Of a DNA stretch of 64,000 nt, positions 24,380 through 34,957 are shown piece after piece. How positions within the stretch are numbered: the stretch's first letter is position 1; each line of letters begins with the position of its first letter. Under the pieces are notes generated by a model, which worked only from the letters and a program-made list of their open reading frames with translations, was not told the origin of the DNA and did not search any database. The position numbers and the translations under genes were made by a program. Location of the stretch: NCBI RefSeq assembly GCF_021365465.1, contig NZ_CP089932.1, forward strand, positions 1,860,001-1,924,000, given 5' to 3'. The stretch comes from Erwinia tracheiphila. GTDB taxonomy: Bacteria > Pseudomonadota > Gammaproteobacteria > Enterobacterales > Enterobacteriaceae.

Positions 24380-25516
24380 TTACTCCAGGGATCGTGATTC
24401 AAGCAGTTTTCTGATACTGAATGACAATATTGCGGCGAATACCATCAGTCCTGTGACAAGAATAAAACCATGTGTAACAGAACTGTGATGAGCGATATAG
24501 CCAATTATTGCTGGGCCGGCCAGCACACCGATGTAGCCCAGCGTCGTCACCGCTGGCACGGCAACCATCTGTGGCATGCTGGTTTGTTTGCCAATCTGCG
24601 TGAACATAATGGGTACCACGTTGGCACAGCCAGCGCCAATCAGCAGATAACCCAAAAGCACTACGGGTAGCGTCTCAGCATTGATCACCAGCAGAAATCC
24701 TGTTATGGCGGTACTGCTACCTGCCATGACTACCTTCAGCGAGCCATATTTCGCGACGATCCTGTCACCGCTCAGTCTGCCAATGGTCATTGCCGTGGCA
24801 AACGCAGCAAAGCCCAGACCTCCAAGGGTATCCGGAAGATGGCGGCTTTCCACCAGATAGAGCGCGCTCCAGTCAAGTACCGTGCCTTCTGCCATAAAAA
24901 AAATGAAGCAAATCAGCCCCAGGATTAATACGGTGCCCCTTGGGATTGCGAATACCGGGCCTTCCGCAGGGTTTGCGTATGGCAGCATGCCTTTATAACT
25001 GAGCAACAGCAGCAGCGAAACCGTTGCGACGACAGCCAGAGTGGCACTAACAACACTCAGTCCACTGCTCATTAATCCCGTCATTATCCCCGCACCCGCA
25101 ATGCCGCCTGCACTGAACATACCGTGAAAACTTGACATCACGGGCTTATCCGACAATTTCTCCACCAGAATAGCCTGCACATTCATCGCGCAGTCAGTGA
25201 TGCCGACGCCGACACCAAAAATTAACAGGCTCAATGCCAGTAAAATTGGACTGCTGACTACCGCCAGAAAAGGGATGGAAAAAAGAATAATGCAGGTTGC
25301 AGCGGTAATAACCGCCCTGCATCCCCATCTGGAGGTCAGGGTTCCGGTTAGCGGCATAGCAACAATCGCGCCGAAGCCCAGGCAAAGTAGCAGTGTGCCC
25401 AGCAACGCTTCATTGACGCCAGTGTTTATCCTGGCAAAAGGAACAATCACCGCCCAGGCAGCGGTAACAATCCCGGCAATAAAGAAAACGATCCGTGTGG
25501 ATAATGTTTCACTCAT
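24380..25516 (-). CDS. YbjJ-like MFS transporter
   Basis: About 378 residues from ATG 25516 (MSETLSTRIVFFIAGI); an upstream TTG frame is less likely because ACGGA sits at the right distance for this ATG. It has twelve hydrophobic segments and the MFS loop TGTLTSRWGCRA, and it strongly resembles E. coli inner-membrane protein YbjJ, whose substrate is not established. The frame is intact. In E. coli ybjJ is elsewhere, so this is a lineage-specific location between two asn tRNA sites, perhaps brought by island activity. Confidence 0.8.
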   Translation of the reverse strand: MSETLSTRIVFFIAGIVTAAWAVIVPFARINTGVNEALLGTLLLCLGFGAIVAMPLTGTLTSRWGCRAVITAATCIILFSIPFLAVVSSPILLALSLLIFGVGVGITDCAMNVQAILVEKLSDKPVMSSFHGMFSAGGIAGAGIMTGLMSSGLSVVSATLAVVATVSLLLLLSYKGMLPYANPAEGPVFAIPRGTVLILGLICFIFFMAEGTVLDWSALYLVESRHLPDTLGGLGFAAFATAMTIGRLSGDRIVAKYGSLKVVMAGSSTAITGFLLVINAETLPVVLLGYLLIGAGCANVVPIMFTQIGKQTSMPQMVAVPAVTTLGYIGVLAGPAIIGYIAHHSSVTHGFILVTGLMVFAAILSFSIRKLLESRSLE

Positions 25517-26182
25517 TCTTATGTCCGTCAAAAGTGGCTAAAAAGAAGATAGCGCCAGCATCATTTTCTACAGGTTGTAAGTGGATATAGCCCGGTAAGG
25601 TAATCAGGTTTTGTATGAGAATAATAAGTGTGGTCATATCAGGCCAGCAAGACGCCGCCGCGCAGAATGGCTCTATATCATAAATGAAGAGGGATGATCA
25701 GAACATTGATAAAAAGCAAAAAACCAGGCGTCGGTAGACATCTGGTTTCTTTAATTTGGCTCCTTTGACTGGAGAGTTGATTTCTAATAACATCATGTAT
25801 TATATGGATTTTTTATTCATAATAAAAATACCGAAAAAGACCCAAAAGTTAAAAAATAATTTTTTTGTATTATATTTTTGAGGTGGTGGTTAATAAATGA
25901 ATACTTGTACATGAACCATTTCAAAATTTTTGTTAACAGATGACCTGGAACAATACACTTAGCGATACCTGCGGCTCAGGCAGTAAAAAATGTTTTGTTA
26001 TAATTGCTAAATAACCCGTCACATGAGGTGCGTGAACTGATGCTGGTTGGCTAAAGGTGCGCTGAGAAGCCACCATGCTGTTATCACTAAAAAGCATATA
26101 AGACCTCTTTTTATTATTTGTTGCTATCGATTTGCATCCTTAACATGATGCGAACCGAACGATAAGAAAAAGAGGAATCTGC
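25517..26182. other. Intergenic region before cbl with tRNA-Asn remnant
   Basis: No gene. Besides the tRNA-end scar at 25716-25775 it is AT-rich around 25800-25920. The cbl promoter presumably lies in 26000-26180; no confident hexamers were picked. Confidence 0.45.
25716..25775 (-). other. Remnant of a second tRNA-Asn 3' end and terminator
   Basis: The hairpin AAACCAGGCGTC/GACATCTGGTTT (25721-25748) and TGGCTCCTTTGACTGGA (25757-25773) repeat the tRNA-Asn terminator and the last 17 bases of the tRNA, with one mismatch. The rest of the tRNA is missing. In E. coli several asn tRNA genes flank cbl and amn, so this is most likely a deleted tRNA-Asn copy or an old att scar. Confidence 0.7.
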
Positions 26183-27145
26183 GTGAATTTCCAGCAGCTT
26201 AAGATTATCCGTGAAGCAGCACGCTGCGATTTCAATCTTACCGATGTCGCTAACACGCTGTTTACTTCTCAGTCCGGTGTCAGCCGCCATATCCGCGATC
26301 TGGAAGAAGAACTGGGCGTGGAGATATTCATTCGTCGTGGCAAACGGTTACTCGGCATGACCGAGCCGGGTAAAGCACTGCTTACCATTGCTGAACGCAT
26401 TCTTGATGAGGCTGGGAAAATTCGTCGCCTTGCCGATGTGTTCACCAACGAATCCAGCGGTGTGTTAACCATTGCCACCACGCATACGCAGGCCCGTTAC
26501 AGTCTGCCTGAGATCATCAAAGCTTTCCGTACCCTTTACCCGAGTGTACGACTGGTACTTAATCAGTGCTCACCGCAGGAGATTGCTTCCATGTTGCTGT
26601 CGGGAGAGGCGGACATCGGCATTGCCAGCGAGCAGGTGATGAGTGTACCTTCGCTGGCGGCATTTCCCTGGTTCAACTGGCATCACGCTCTGCTGGTGCC
26701 GAACGACCATCCGCTGGAATCTGAACAGCCGGTTTCTCTGGCTGCTCTTAGCCGCTATCCGCTGGTTACCTATCGACAGGGTATTACTGGCCGTTCGCGG
26801 GTTGATCGTGCTTTCCAGGCCGCAGGGCTGACCCCGGATATTGTACTTAGCGCACAGGACAGTGATGTGGTGAAAACCTATGTCAGTCTGGAGTTGGGCG
26901 TCGGCATCTTGGCGGACCAGGCCTGTCAACCAGATGAGCATTCCGGTATGACCAGACTGGAGGCGAAACATCTGTTTGAATCTAATACGGTGTGGCTGGG
27001 GCTGAAGCGTGGTCAGCTCCAGCGTAATTACGTCTGGCAGTTTCTTGAGTTGTGCAACGCCAATCTGTCGTTGGAGGAGATCAAACGCCAGGCATTGTCG
27101 CCTGAGCCCGACGACACGCCGCCCGCGATTGATTTTCAAATCTGA
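26183..27145 (+). CDS. cbl: LysR-type regulator Cbl (sulfonate/sulfur utilisation)
   Basis: This 320-residue LysR protein starts at GTG 26183 after AGAGGAATCTGC. The N-terminal winged HTH reads FNLTDVANTLFTSQSGVSRH and the effector domain has TTHTQARYSLP. It is closely CysB/Cbl-like; Cbl controls ssu and tau genes under sulfate limitation. The position near tRNA-Asn matches E. coli, although the usual neighbour nac is absent. Confidence 0.9.
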   Translation: MNFQQLKIIREAARCDFNLTDVANTLFTSQSGVSRHIRDLEEELGVEIFIRRGKRLLGMTEPGKALLTIAERILDEAGKIRRLADVFTNESSGVLTIATTHTQARYSLPEIIKAFRTLYPSVRLVLNQCSPQEIASMLLSGEADIGIASEQVMSVPSLAAFPWFNWHHALLVPNDHPLESEQPVSLAALSRYPLVTYRQGITGRSRVDRAFQAAGLTPDIVLSAQDSDVVKTYVSLELGVGILADQACQPDEHSGMTRLEAKHLFESNTVWLGLKRGQLQRNYVWQFLELCNANLSLEEIKRQALSPEPDDTPPAIDFQI

Positions 27146-27149
27146 AACA

Positions 27150-27734
27150 CAGCGTGGTACTTCATTGTGGGCGGTGGTAAGGCGATCTCCGATGCCCGGT
27201 AAAGTCTGTCGCTTCGGAACGAAAGATGGGTTTAATGCATCGGAAATGGGTAAAGCGCTCTATAAGAAGCTGGGCTTTGTGGAAACTGGTATGGTTGAAC
27301 AGCATCAGTGCCGTGAGCTTCCCTCGGTGATGGTGGTTGCGCCAGTGCATAACGTAGCGATGCGCGTGGCCCGGCGTGAGGATACCTATGTGCTGGTGGC
27401 GCTGGAACGACAGGCACACGGGCAGTATCGCCCGGAGCTGATTGCCAGCCTGTTTGACAGCGCACAGCGTTTTCTGCTGCTGGAGCGTGCAGGGCGTATC
27501 ACGGGTTTTGCCTGCCAGCGTTCTTTTGGTCATGGACAGGCTATCGGCCCGGTGATAGCAGAAGATCTGGCTGGGGCGAAAGTACTGGTCAGTGAATTAC
27601 TCAGCGGCCTTGACGACTGTCTGAATGCTCTGGGGATAGCGCAGGTAGACAGTTCCACTACCATGGTCAGAGGTATGGCATGGCAGCCTGACGGCGTGCA
27701 GTCATTCTGGCTGATGACCCAAGCGATGGCTTGA
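27150..27734 (+). pseudogene. GNAT acetyltransferase, N-terminus missing
   Basis: Readable GNAT sequence begins around 27225 (NASEMGKALYKKLGFVETGM). It continues as a second, weaker domain to 27734 (RITGFACQRSFGHGQAIGPV). The acetyl-CoA binding part that should precede it is not found; upstream bases run into the cbl end without homology. Probably a remnant of a two-domain GNAT protein. No start codon or ribosome site is convincing. Confidence 0.6.
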
Positions 27735-27877
27735 TGGCGCTGCTGTGTAATATGCCAGCTTTGCTGGCAACATGGGCAGCGGATTTATCTTTTCTCTAAT
27801 GGTGAGATCTCGGCCGTTCCCATTTAGCGCAGGTATCTTGTGGCGAGCCTGGCGGTGTAAAGGGGCGGAAGTGGGGG

Positions 27878-27978
27878 GACCCTGTACACGATTCTGTGTA
27901 AATGCCTTTTCTCAGTAGTGACCGCCTGAGCGTTCACCTTTGACGTGGTGGCAGTTACACAGAATTATTTACAGGGTC
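27878..27978. mobile_element. 101-bp mini-element with IS256-type ends
   Basis: It begins GACCCTGTACACGATTCTGT and ends in the inverted ACAGAATTATTTACAGGGTC. Just inside the right end, GACCGCCTGAGCGTTCACCT and TTGA encode DRLSVHL-stop, equal to the C-terminus of the IS256-family fragment at 59583-59745. It is therefore an internally deleted IS256 derivative (MITE-like). No target duplication is evident. Confidence 0.65.
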
Positions 27979-28028
27979 TAGCAGGTGGCATTGATTTCGC
28001 CCCACAGGGGCGCACTAAGTCCAGACTC

Positions 28029-28622
28029 AGAGAGCCTTCCCTTCACACTTCTTTCAGTGGAAGCTGGCTCTCTTCAACTTCATGTTTTTCCTGATACTTC
28101 ACGTACTTTATTATCATTTCTTCGTTTATACCTACGGTATCGACACAATAACCTCTTGCCCAAAAATCATTCCCCCACTGCTTGTTCTTACGCAGGCAGG
28201 GAAATTTACTGAACAATCGAAGGACTGCTTTACCCTTTAAGTCGCCTGTTACATGGGAAATCGAAAGCCATGGAGGCACTTTTACCCGCAAATGGACATG
28301 GTCTGTCTGGACATTCAGCTCCACTACTTCTATCCCGGGCTGCTCACCTGAGATCCTTATCGGCTTACAGACCTCTTTACCAACATTGTTCCTGAGAATG
28401 CGAAACCTGTACCTGGGTGTCCATACGATATGATATTGACAACACCAGAGCACATGAGATGCTTTCTGGTATCTGCTCATGGTTAAATCCCTGGCAGTTA
28501 TGGGGATAACAGATTCGGATTTTCCCATGAGTAGCATGACTGGCACAGCCAGCTTATTGCTGACCACCTCCACAGGAGGTGGTGTTCATGCAGGGATAAA
28601 AAGCCCTGGTCTTGCCGGGGCT
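28029..28622 (-). mobile_element. IS200-type element (approximate limits)
   Basis: It contains a tnpA gene between two subterminal hairpins: AGAGAGCC/GGCTCTCT at about 28029-28073 and AGCCCTGG/CCGGGGCT at 28602-28622. A second perfect hairpin ACCACCTCC/GGAGGTGGT at 28563-28582 can sequester a Shine-Dalgarno, typical of IS200 leader control. The element lies a few bases past the rne stop. Confidence 0.75.
28043..28480 (-). CDS. tnpA: IS200 TnpA (Y1 HUH transposase)
   Basis: 145 residues from ATG 28480 (MSRYQKASHVLWCCQYHIVW); an upstream in-frame extension to 28573 crosses the leader hairpin and is rejected. The HUH motif is in TDHVHLRV, and the catalytic Tyr is in the C-terminal helix IIKYVKYQEKHE. 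Single-strand transposition needs no target duplication. The frame is intact. Confidence 0.9.
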   Translation of the reverse strand: MSRYQKASHVLWCCQYHIVWTPRYRFRILRNNVGKEVCKPIRISGEQPGIEVVELNVQTDHVHLRVKVPPWLSISHVTGDLKGKAVLRLFSKFPCLRKNKQWGNDFWARGYCVDTVGINEEMIIKYVKYQEKHEVEESQLPLKEV

Positions 28623-28644
28623 GTTACATTCAGGTCCGCAGATG

Positions 28645-31600
28645 TTAGTGCGGTCGCGTTGCTGGTGCTGTTGCTTTGTGGGTGGCGGAATGCCCACCTG
28701 CCGAGCCTTTCCCGGCAAAGTTAAACATCGGCCGCACCCAGTCGCTGTGACGAACCGATTCCGGCTGCCAGTCCGGGGCGGGCGCTTTGGTTATCGGTGC
28801 CATTGCGTGATGTTTAAAGGCTGGTTGGGCAATCGCAGCGTCAGTTTCCGTCTGCTCAGTGTGAGTTGGGAATGATGCAGCTTGTTCAGGCTGCTCTTCT
28901 GCAACATGCACTGGCTCCGTTGGATGGGCAACCGCCTGATCCCGCGCCGGAACTGGTGCGTGAGGCTCTGTTACCTCAACTGGCGCAGCATTTTGCACTG
29001 CGTCAACGTCAGCGATCGTTTTTGTACTGGTGTCTGACACGATCGCCGTCGCAGTATTTTCCCTTTCTTCGACGTGCTTTACGACAGCTTTTGTTTCTGT
29101 CGGTGCCTCGTTAGCTGGCTGTGTTTCAGCCAAGATCTCACGGGCGGTAGCCTGGTCGGCGACAGAAATAACGGCAGGCTCTTGGTTAACCGATACAGCA
29201 ATGGCCTCACTTTCACAGTTGTGAACCGACGTGATTTGCGGCTGGTGTTCCGGCATCGTCGCAGAGTGCTGAACAGACCCGGCGTCGACCTGCGCTTTTT
29301 CCTCAGGGATGTTTTCATCCATGACGGTTGCCGCCATTGCGTCAGCGGTTTCCTCATGGCCATAATCCGGGACAACAGAGCGTTCGATCTCACTCTCTTC
29401 GGCCACCTGTGCGACAGGATAGGAAATCCAGACTTTGCCAGACGCCATTTCTGGCGATGCAGCAGCAAACGTCAGCGGCATTGGCGACTGAGCTGGATAA
29501 CGCTCATCACGATAACGGCGGCGGCGTTGTCCACTGACGCGCAGGTGGCGCGGTGAACGACGCGAGCGGCGCGGCATGCTGTTAGTATCCGTCTCTTCTG
29601 GCTCTGCCACACTTTCAGCCGTGTGTGTAGTCGGTTGAGTGTCAGGTGTCTCGGTGGCAAACGCGCGGGCAGCCGTTTGCTCTGCCGTTTCGATGCGGAT
29701 TTTTTGACTCAGCTGGCGCGGTTTACGGCGAGGCATCACCTGAATCTGCTCTTCGCTGTTATCAACGATCGGCTCGGCCTGAGGGATTTCGCTGACTTTT
29801 GCTTCCTGTATCGCAGGCCGTTCAGTTCGGTGCTTACGATCGTTACGGCGTCCAGGCTGAGTGTCATCGCGCTGTTGGCTATGGTTTTCTTCGGCTACCT
29901 GTTGCTCGTCGCGAATTTCGCTTTGAGCAGCATTGCTACGTTTGTTACGGCGGCTGTCTTCCGCTGTGGTATCGCGGTCACGCACCATACGTTGGTTGCG
30001 GTTGCTGTTACGTTCATTCCGAGCACTTTTGTTGCGTTCGGTATTACGCTCGTTGTGTTCACTGCTATTACGCTCGCGGCGATTATTCTGACGACGGCTG
30101 TTGCGCTGTTCATTACGCGGCGCACTGCTGTCCTCGGATTTCGTCGTTTCACCTGAGGCTGCCTGTACTTGCGCTTCCGGTTGGCTGTCCGCACTGAAAA
30201 GACGCTTTAAACCTCGCGCAAGGCGACTCAGTAGCCCGGGTTTATCGCTTTGTTCTGTGCTGTCTGTCTGTGGTTGTGCTGAATGGGCGCTGCCCTGTTG
30301 CTGTACTGGAGGCGCGTCCGTCATCACAAAGGCGGAAAGGGCGGGTTGTTCAGAGCGTTTACGCTCCGCATGCTCTTCTTCAGAAGAAGGTAATGCCATT
30401 TCGGCTTCATGCAGCTTAGGAAGATGGTAGCTTAACGTCTGGGTTTCTTCGCCACTGCGTACGCGCAGAACGGAATAATGTGGGGTTTCCATCAGATCGT
30501 TTGGTACGATAATAGCCCGTACGCCACCCTGACGTTTTTCAATCGCACTCACAGATTCACGTTTCTCATTCAGCAGATACGATGCAATCTGTACCGGAAC
30601 GATAGCGTGTACTTCTTTAGTGTTCTCCTTCAGCGCCTCTTCTTCAATTAAGCGCAGGATGGAAAGCGACAGCGATTCGTTATCACGAATGGTGCCTGTG
30701 CCGCTACAGCGCGGGCAGACATGATGGCTTGATTCACCCAGCGAAGGGCTGAGGCGCTGACGTGACATTTCCAGCAGGCCAAAACGGGAAATATGGCTGA
30801 TTTGAATGCGCGCCCGGTCCTGGCGTACCGCATCACGCAGGCGATTCTCCACCGCGCGCTGATGACGGACCGGCGTCATATCAATAAAGTCGATCACGAT
30901 CAGGCCACCAAGATCGCGCAGGCGTAACTGACGGGCGATTTCATCGGCCGCTTCAAGATTGGTGTTAAAAGCGGTTTCTTCAATGTCGCCCCCACGCGTG
31001 GCACGGGCGGAGTTGATATCGATTGCGGTCAGCGCTTCGGTAGTATCAATAACAATGGAGCCGCCGGAAGGCAAGCTCACTTCACGTTGGAAGGCTGATT
31101 CAATTTGCGATTCAATCTGGTAGTGGCTGAATAGCGGGATTTCACCCGTGTAAAGCTTAATTTTGCTGCTAAAGTCGGGGCGCCCCAGCGCAGCGATATG
31201 CTGACGGGCCAGTTCCAGAATTTTTGGGTTATCAATCAGGATTTCACCGATATCCTGGCGAAGATAATCGCGGAATGCGCGCACGATAACGTTGCTTTCC
31301 TGATGGATCAGGAAAGGTGCAGGGCGGCTTTCGGCGGCTTTCTTAATGGCTTCCCAATGCTTAATGCGAAAGCTCAGGTCCCACTGCAATGCTTCCGCTG
31401 ATTTACCCACGCCAGCGGTTCGAACAATCAGCCCCATACCTTCAGGAAGTTCCAGTGCGGACAGCGCTTCTTTTAATTCAGTGCGGTCATCACCTTCAAT
31501 CCGACGTGAAATCCCCCCCGCGCGAGGATTATTGGGCATTAATACCAGATAGCTACCCGCCAGGCTGATAAATGTGGTCAGGGCTGCACCTTTGTTACCG

Positions 31601-31926
31601 CGTTCTTCTTTATCAATCTGAACAATAACTTCCTGACCTTCACGCAGCACGTCTTTGATATTGGGACGACCGTGGGAAGAATAATTAGCGGGAAAGTATT
31701 CGCGTGAGATTTCTTTCAGGGGAAGGAAGCCATGTCTTTCAGCACCATAATCGACGAAGGCAGCTTCAAGGCTGGGTTCAATGCGGGTGATTTTGCCTTT
31801 ATAGATGTTGGCTTTCTTTTGTTCGTATCCGGGACTCTCGATATCCAGATCGTACAGGCGCTGTCCGTCCACAAGTGCGACACGCAGCTCCTCCTGCTGA
31901 GTTGCGTTTATTAACATTCTTTTCAT
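28645..31926 (-). CDS. rne: Ribonuclease E
   Basis: This 1093-residue endoribonuclease is the scaffold of the RNA degradosome. The N-terminal S1/5'-sensor region follows [20 protein letters not shown]. The DNase I-like catalytic part has [15 protein letters not shown] and [13 protein letters not shown] (the two metal Asp residues), and the Zn-link is CPRCSGTG. The C-terminal half is disordered, rich in Arg/Asn ([11 protein letters not shown]) and ends at [19 protein letters not shown]. Length is like E. coli (1061), so degradosome-binding segments are probably kept. IS200 lies directly downstream. It is divergent from rluC with a long leader, as in E. coli, where the leader mediates feedback control. 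Confidence 0.97.
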   Translation of the reverse strand: MKRMLINATQQEELRVALVDGQRLYDLDIESPGYEQKKANIYKGKITRIEPSLEAAFVDYGAERHGFLPLKEISREYFPANYSSHGRPNIKDVLREGQEVIVQIDKEERGNKGAALTTFISLAGSYLVLMPNNPRAGGISRRIEGDDRTELKEALSALELPEGMGLIVRTAGVGKSAEALQWDLSFRIKHWEAIKKAAESRPAPFLIHQESNVIVRAFRDYLRQDIGEILIDNPKILELARQHIAALGRPDFSSKIKLYTGEIPLFSHYQIESQIESAFQREVSLPSGGSIVIDTTEALTAIDINSARATRGGDIEETAFNTNLEAADEIARQLRLRDLGGLIVIDFIDMTPVRHQRAVENRLRDAVRQDRARIQISHISRFGLLEMSRQRLSPSLGESSHHVCPRCSGTGTIRDNESLSLSILRLIEEEALKENTKEVHAIVPVQIASYLLNEKRESVSAIEKRQGGVRAIIVPNDLMETPHYSVLRVRSGEETQTLSYHLPKLHEAEMALPSSEEEHAERKRSEQPALSAFVMTDAPPVQQQGSAHSAQPQTDSTEQSDKPGLLSRLARGLKRLFSADSQPEAQVQAASGETTKSEDSSAPRNEQRNSRRQNNRRERNSSEHNERNTERNKSARNERNSNRNQRMVRDRDTTAEDSRRNKRSNAAQSEIRDEQQVAEENHSQQRDDTQPGRRNDRKHRTERPAIQEAKVSEIPQAEPIVDNSEEQIQVMPRRKPRQLSQKIRIETAEQTAARAFATETPDTQPTTHTAESVAEPEETDTNSMPRRSRRSPRHLRVSGQRRRRYRDERYPAQSPMPLTFAAASPEMASGKVWISYPVAQVAEESEIERSVVPDYGHEETADAMAATVMDENIPEEKAQVDAGSVQHSATMPEHQPQITSVHNCESEAIAVSVNQEPAVISVADQATAREILAETQPANEAPTETKAVVKHVEERENTATAIVSDTSTKTIADVDAVQNAAPVEVTEPHAPVPARDQAVAHPTEPVHVAEEQPEQAASFPTHTEQTETDAAIAQPAFKHHAMAPITKAPAPDWQPESVRHSDWVRPMFNFAGKGSAGGHSATHKATAPATRPH

Positions 31927-32495
31927 CGTAACTTACTCATTATTCTTGCATTAGTGACAAAGCTACGGGCAGTAGTAACGCTGGACGTGGTCAACCGATG
32001 ACCCCAGGTCTCATGGCAAAGCCGTCAACCTCCCGGATGTCGGTAGCTACAGGGGCGCAAATTCTCGGCAGCCTGTTTTTCAGCTGGAAAAACAGCACTT
32101 TTAAAAGGGGGGAACCGCCAGTGTGAACCTGAATGAACCAATCCCGTCTTTCGTCCAGGCTGCAACCCGCAGCCCGTTAAATGCCTGATTACACAAAACG
32201 TCTTATGCCATTGCTGCGTGTATGGGTTATCAGGCAAAATTTTTTAAGCAATTTTCTTGTTTACCCGGGGTTAACATGGGAAACCGAAACATTATTCCAT
32301 TGCTAACGTTGTGATAGCAAGGTGACTTTTCTTGCTCCGCCAACTTTATGCCAGCTTTTATCACTATTTCGCTCAGTTTGTTCTACAAACTGATTGAAAA
32401 CTGTACGAATAACGTTTCTGGCTTAACGCCGCCAATGAGTAAAGCACAGAAAAAGAGGTGGCGCTATTCACAGCCTCTATTTAGAATCCCCGACC
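31927..32495. other. rne leader and rne/rluC divergent promoter region
   Basis: About 570 bases without a gene. By synteny the rne-proximal half is the long rne 5' UTR, which in E. coli folds into hairpins bound by RNase E for autoregulation. A CTGTTTTTCAGCTGGAAAAACAG hairpin region (about 32069-32091) supports structured RNA. The rluC promoter lies toward 32400-32490. Confidence 0.6.
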
Positions 32496-33458
32496 ATGAA
32501 AACCAATACTCCAGTCGTACAGAAGGTGACAATTTCTGCTGATGAAGCAGGTCAACGCATCGATAACTTTTTACGCACGCAGCTTAAAGGCGTACCTAAA
32601 AGTATGATTTATCGCATCCTGCGTAAGGGAGAGTTGCGCGTTAATAAAGGCCGAGTTAAACCAGAATATAAACTGGAAGCGGGGGACGAAGTGCGTATTC
32701 CCCCGTTGCGTGTGGCTGAACGTGAAGAAGAAGCCGTTTCCCCTAAGCTTGCAAAGGTTGCAGCACTGGACGGGGCAATTTTATTTGAGGATGATCACCT
32801 GCTGGTGCTGAATAAACCTTCCGGCACAGCGGTACATGGCGGGAGTGGACTTAGCTTTGGTGTTATTGAAGGATTAAGGGCGCTGCGGCCCGATGCGCGA
32901 TTCCTGGAACTGGTGCACCGGCTTGACCGCGATACATCCGGTATTTTGCTGGTGGCGAAAAAGCGCTCTGCTTTGCGTTCGCTTCACGAACAGCTCCGTG
33001 AGAAAGGAATGCAAAAGGATTATCTGGCATTGGTAAAGGGACAGTGGCCCTCACATCTCAAAACGGTGCAGACACCGCTGCTGAAAAATATTTTGCAAAG
33101 TGGTGAGCGGGTGGTCCGGGTCAGCTCCGAGGGAAAACCTTCAGAGACCCGTTTTAAAGTTGAAGAGCGCTACGCATACGCGACGCTGGTTAAAGCCAGT
33201 CCTGTGACCGGACGCACTCACCAGATTCGTGTACATACCCTGCACGCTGGACATCCAATTGCTTTTGACGATCGCTATGGAGAGAAATCCTTTGATATGC
33301 AGCTGGCAGGCAGCGGGTTGAAACGGCTTTTTTTGCACGCGCTGGCCTTACGCTTTACCCATCCTGCAACGGGCGAAGTGATGCGTGTAAAAGCCCCATT
33401 GGATGATGAACTCAAAGGATGTCTGCAGGCGCTACGTAAAAATGCGCCGATGAAGTAG
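32496..33458 (+). CDS. rluC: 23S rRNA pseudouridine synthase C
   Basis: This 320-residue protein has an N-terminal S4 domain (GQRIDNFLRTQLKGVPKSMI) and an RluA-type catalytic domain with the nucleophile Asp in HRLDRDTSGILLVA. It then has TGRTHQIRVHTLHAGHPIA. RluC makes pseudouridines 955, 2504 and 2580 in 23S rRNA. The frame is intact and divergent from rne as in E. coli. Confidence 0.97.
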   Translation: MKTNTPVVQKVTISADEAGQRIDNFLRTQLKGVPKSMIYRILRKGELRVNKGRVKPEYKLEAGDEVRIPPLRVAEREEEAVSPKLAKVAALDGAILFEDDHLLVLNKPSGTAVHGGSGLSFGVIEGLRALRPDARFLELVHRLDRDTSGILLVAKKRSALRSLHEQLREKGMQKDYLALVKGQWPSHLKTVQTPLLKNILQSGERVVRVSSEGKPSETRFKVEERYAYATLVKASPVTGRTHQIRVHTLHAGHPIAFDDRYGEKSFDMQLAGSGLKRLFLHALALRFTHPATGEVMRVKAPLDDELKGCLQALRKNAPMK

Positions 33459-33500
33459 TCAGGGTTGTAATGGCGAATTAACGGTTCGACGCCAGCATAT

Positions 33501-34085
33501 TTACTGCATCAAAGGATTGATTCCTGCTTCACGCAGCATCTCGCACAGGGCAATAAGTGGCAACCCCACTAGCGTGTTGGGGTCCCGGCCTGTCAATGTG
33601 TCAAACAGTGTTATCCCAAGCCCCTCGCTTTTAAAGCTGCCGGCACAATTCAGTGGTTGTTCTTTGCGCACATAATGGATGATTTCGGCCTCGGTAAGCT
33701 GGCGAAATGTCACGCTAAAGGGTTCACAGATCACATTAAGGCGATCGAAACGGGTGTCCAGCAGGGCCAGCCCAGTATAAAAAATGACGGACTGACCGCT
33801 GGCAAGGCGTAATTGTTCATACGCATCTGCTTGCGTGTGAGGTTTGCCGGTTATTTTCTCGTTTACCATGCATACCTGATCGGAGCCGATAATAACGTGT
33901 TGAGAATAGCGCGTTGCCAGTGCACGGGCTTTTTCTTCCGCCAGACGCATAACTAACTCGGTGGCAGATTCGTCGGGAAGGAGCGTTTCATCGACCTCGG
34001 GTGCCGCTGTCATGAAGGGCATTCCCAGTTTTTCTAAAAGTGATTTTCTGAATGGTGAAGTCGAGGCAAGGATAAGCAGCGTCAT
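33501..34085 (-). CDS. yceF: Maf-like nucleotide pyrophosphatase (YceF)
   Basis: 194 residues from ATG 34085 ([20 protein letters not shown]) after AGGAAAAAA; longer frames to 34154 lack a ribosome site. Maf motifs STSPFRK, EVDE, GSDQV and ITGKP are present. E. coli YceF hydrolyses m7GTP. It sits between rluC and the yceD-rpmF operon, the usual enterobacterial order. Confidence 0.94.
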   Translation of the reverse strand: MTLLILASTSPFRKSLLEKLGMPFMTAAPEVDETLLPDESATELVMRLAEEKARALATRYSQHVIIGSDQVCMVNEKITGKPHTQADAYEQLRLASGQSVIFYTGLALLDTRFDRLNVICEPFSVTFRQLTEAEIIHYVRKEQPLNCAGSFKSEGLGITLFDTLTGRDPNTLVGLPLIALCEMLREAGINPLMQ

Positions 34086-34227
34086 TTTTTTCCTGATTGA
34101 GATAGCAAGCCAATAGTGGACATTCTGGATAGTGTGCCTCATCCGTTGCGACATTTCAGGAGAAAGATGCTGTAAAACAGCCTTTTTCTTTGACTCTGTG
34201 TCATGACAAAGTTAATATTCGCGCCCT

Positions 34228-34749
34228 ATGCAAAAAGTAAAATTACCTCTGACTCTCGAGCCGGTACACGCCGCTCAAAAACGTCTTGATTATCAGGGCG
34301 TTTATACTTGCCAGCAGGTGGAGCGTCTTGCTGAATCGGTAGTCAGCGTGGATACAGATGTGGAATGTTCCATGTCTTTTGCGATTGATAATCAGCGTCT
34401 GGCTGTGCTTAAGGGTACTGCTACTGTTTCCGTTACGCTGTGTTGTCAACGCTGTGAGCAGTCTTTTCCCCATGCCGTCCATGTAAAGTATTGTTTCAGT
34501 CCGGTTGTCAATGACGATCAGGCTGAGGCTCTGCCGGAAGCGTACGAACCGGTCGAAGTCAATGAATTTGGCGAAATCGATCTGTTAGCAGTAGTGGAAG
34601 ATGAGATCATCCTCGCTCTGCCTGTCGTTCCGGTTCATGATTCTGAACACTGTGAAGTGTCCGAGGCGGACATGGTCTTTGGTAAACTGCCTGAAGAGGC
34701 GGAAAAACCAAATCCATTTGCCGTATTAGCCAGTTTAAAGCGTAAGTAA
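34228..34749 (+). CDS. yceD: DUF177 protein YceD, 23S rRNA accumulation factor
   Basis: This 173-residue protein has the Cys pair CCQRCEQ of the DUF177 family. It is the first gene of the rpmF-fab cluster and ends 14 bases before rpmF. The family affects 23S rRNA maturation in several bacteria and plants. The frame is intact. Confidence 0.93.
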   Translation: MQKVKLPLTLEPVHAAQKRLDYQGVYTCQQVERLAESVVSVDTDVECSMSFAIDNQRLAVLKGTATVSVTLCCQRCEQSFPHAVHVKYCFSPVVNDDQAEALPEAYEPVEVNEFGEIDLLAVVEDEIILALPVVPVHDSEHCEVSEADMVFGKLPEEAEKPNPFAVLASLKRK

Positions 34750-34763
34750 CAGGAGTAAGGTCC

Positions 34764-34934
34764 ATGGCCGTACAACAGAACAAACCAACCCGTTCCAAAC
34801 GTGGTATGCGTCGCTCTCACGATGCATTAACCACCACCACTCTTTCCGTAGATAAAGTTTCTGGTGAAACACATCTGCGACATCACATCACTGCGGATGG
34901 TTATTACCGCGGCCGCAAGGTCATCACTAAGTAA
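34764..34934 (+). CDS. rpmF: Ribosomal protein bL32
   Basis: This 56-residue protein reads [20 protein letters not shown] and ends [10 protein letters not shown], the highly conserved bL32. It was too short for a typical ORF cutoff but has an AGGAG 9 bases upstream. Co-transcription with yceD and plsX couples ribosome and lipid synthesis. Confidence 0.98.
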   Translation: MAVQQNKPTRSKRGMRRSHDALTTTTLSVDKVSGETHLRHHITADGYYRGRKVITK

Positions 34935-34957
34935 TTTCTGGCCCAGCCGGCGATACT

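Noticed and set aside
27878..27978. Structured RNA or riboswitch in the cbl-rne gap
   Set aside because: Its palindromic ends and coding tail match an IS256-family element.
29074..30197. Several plus-strand frames over the rne C-terminal half
   Set aside because: Shadows caused by biased composition of the disordered RNase E region.
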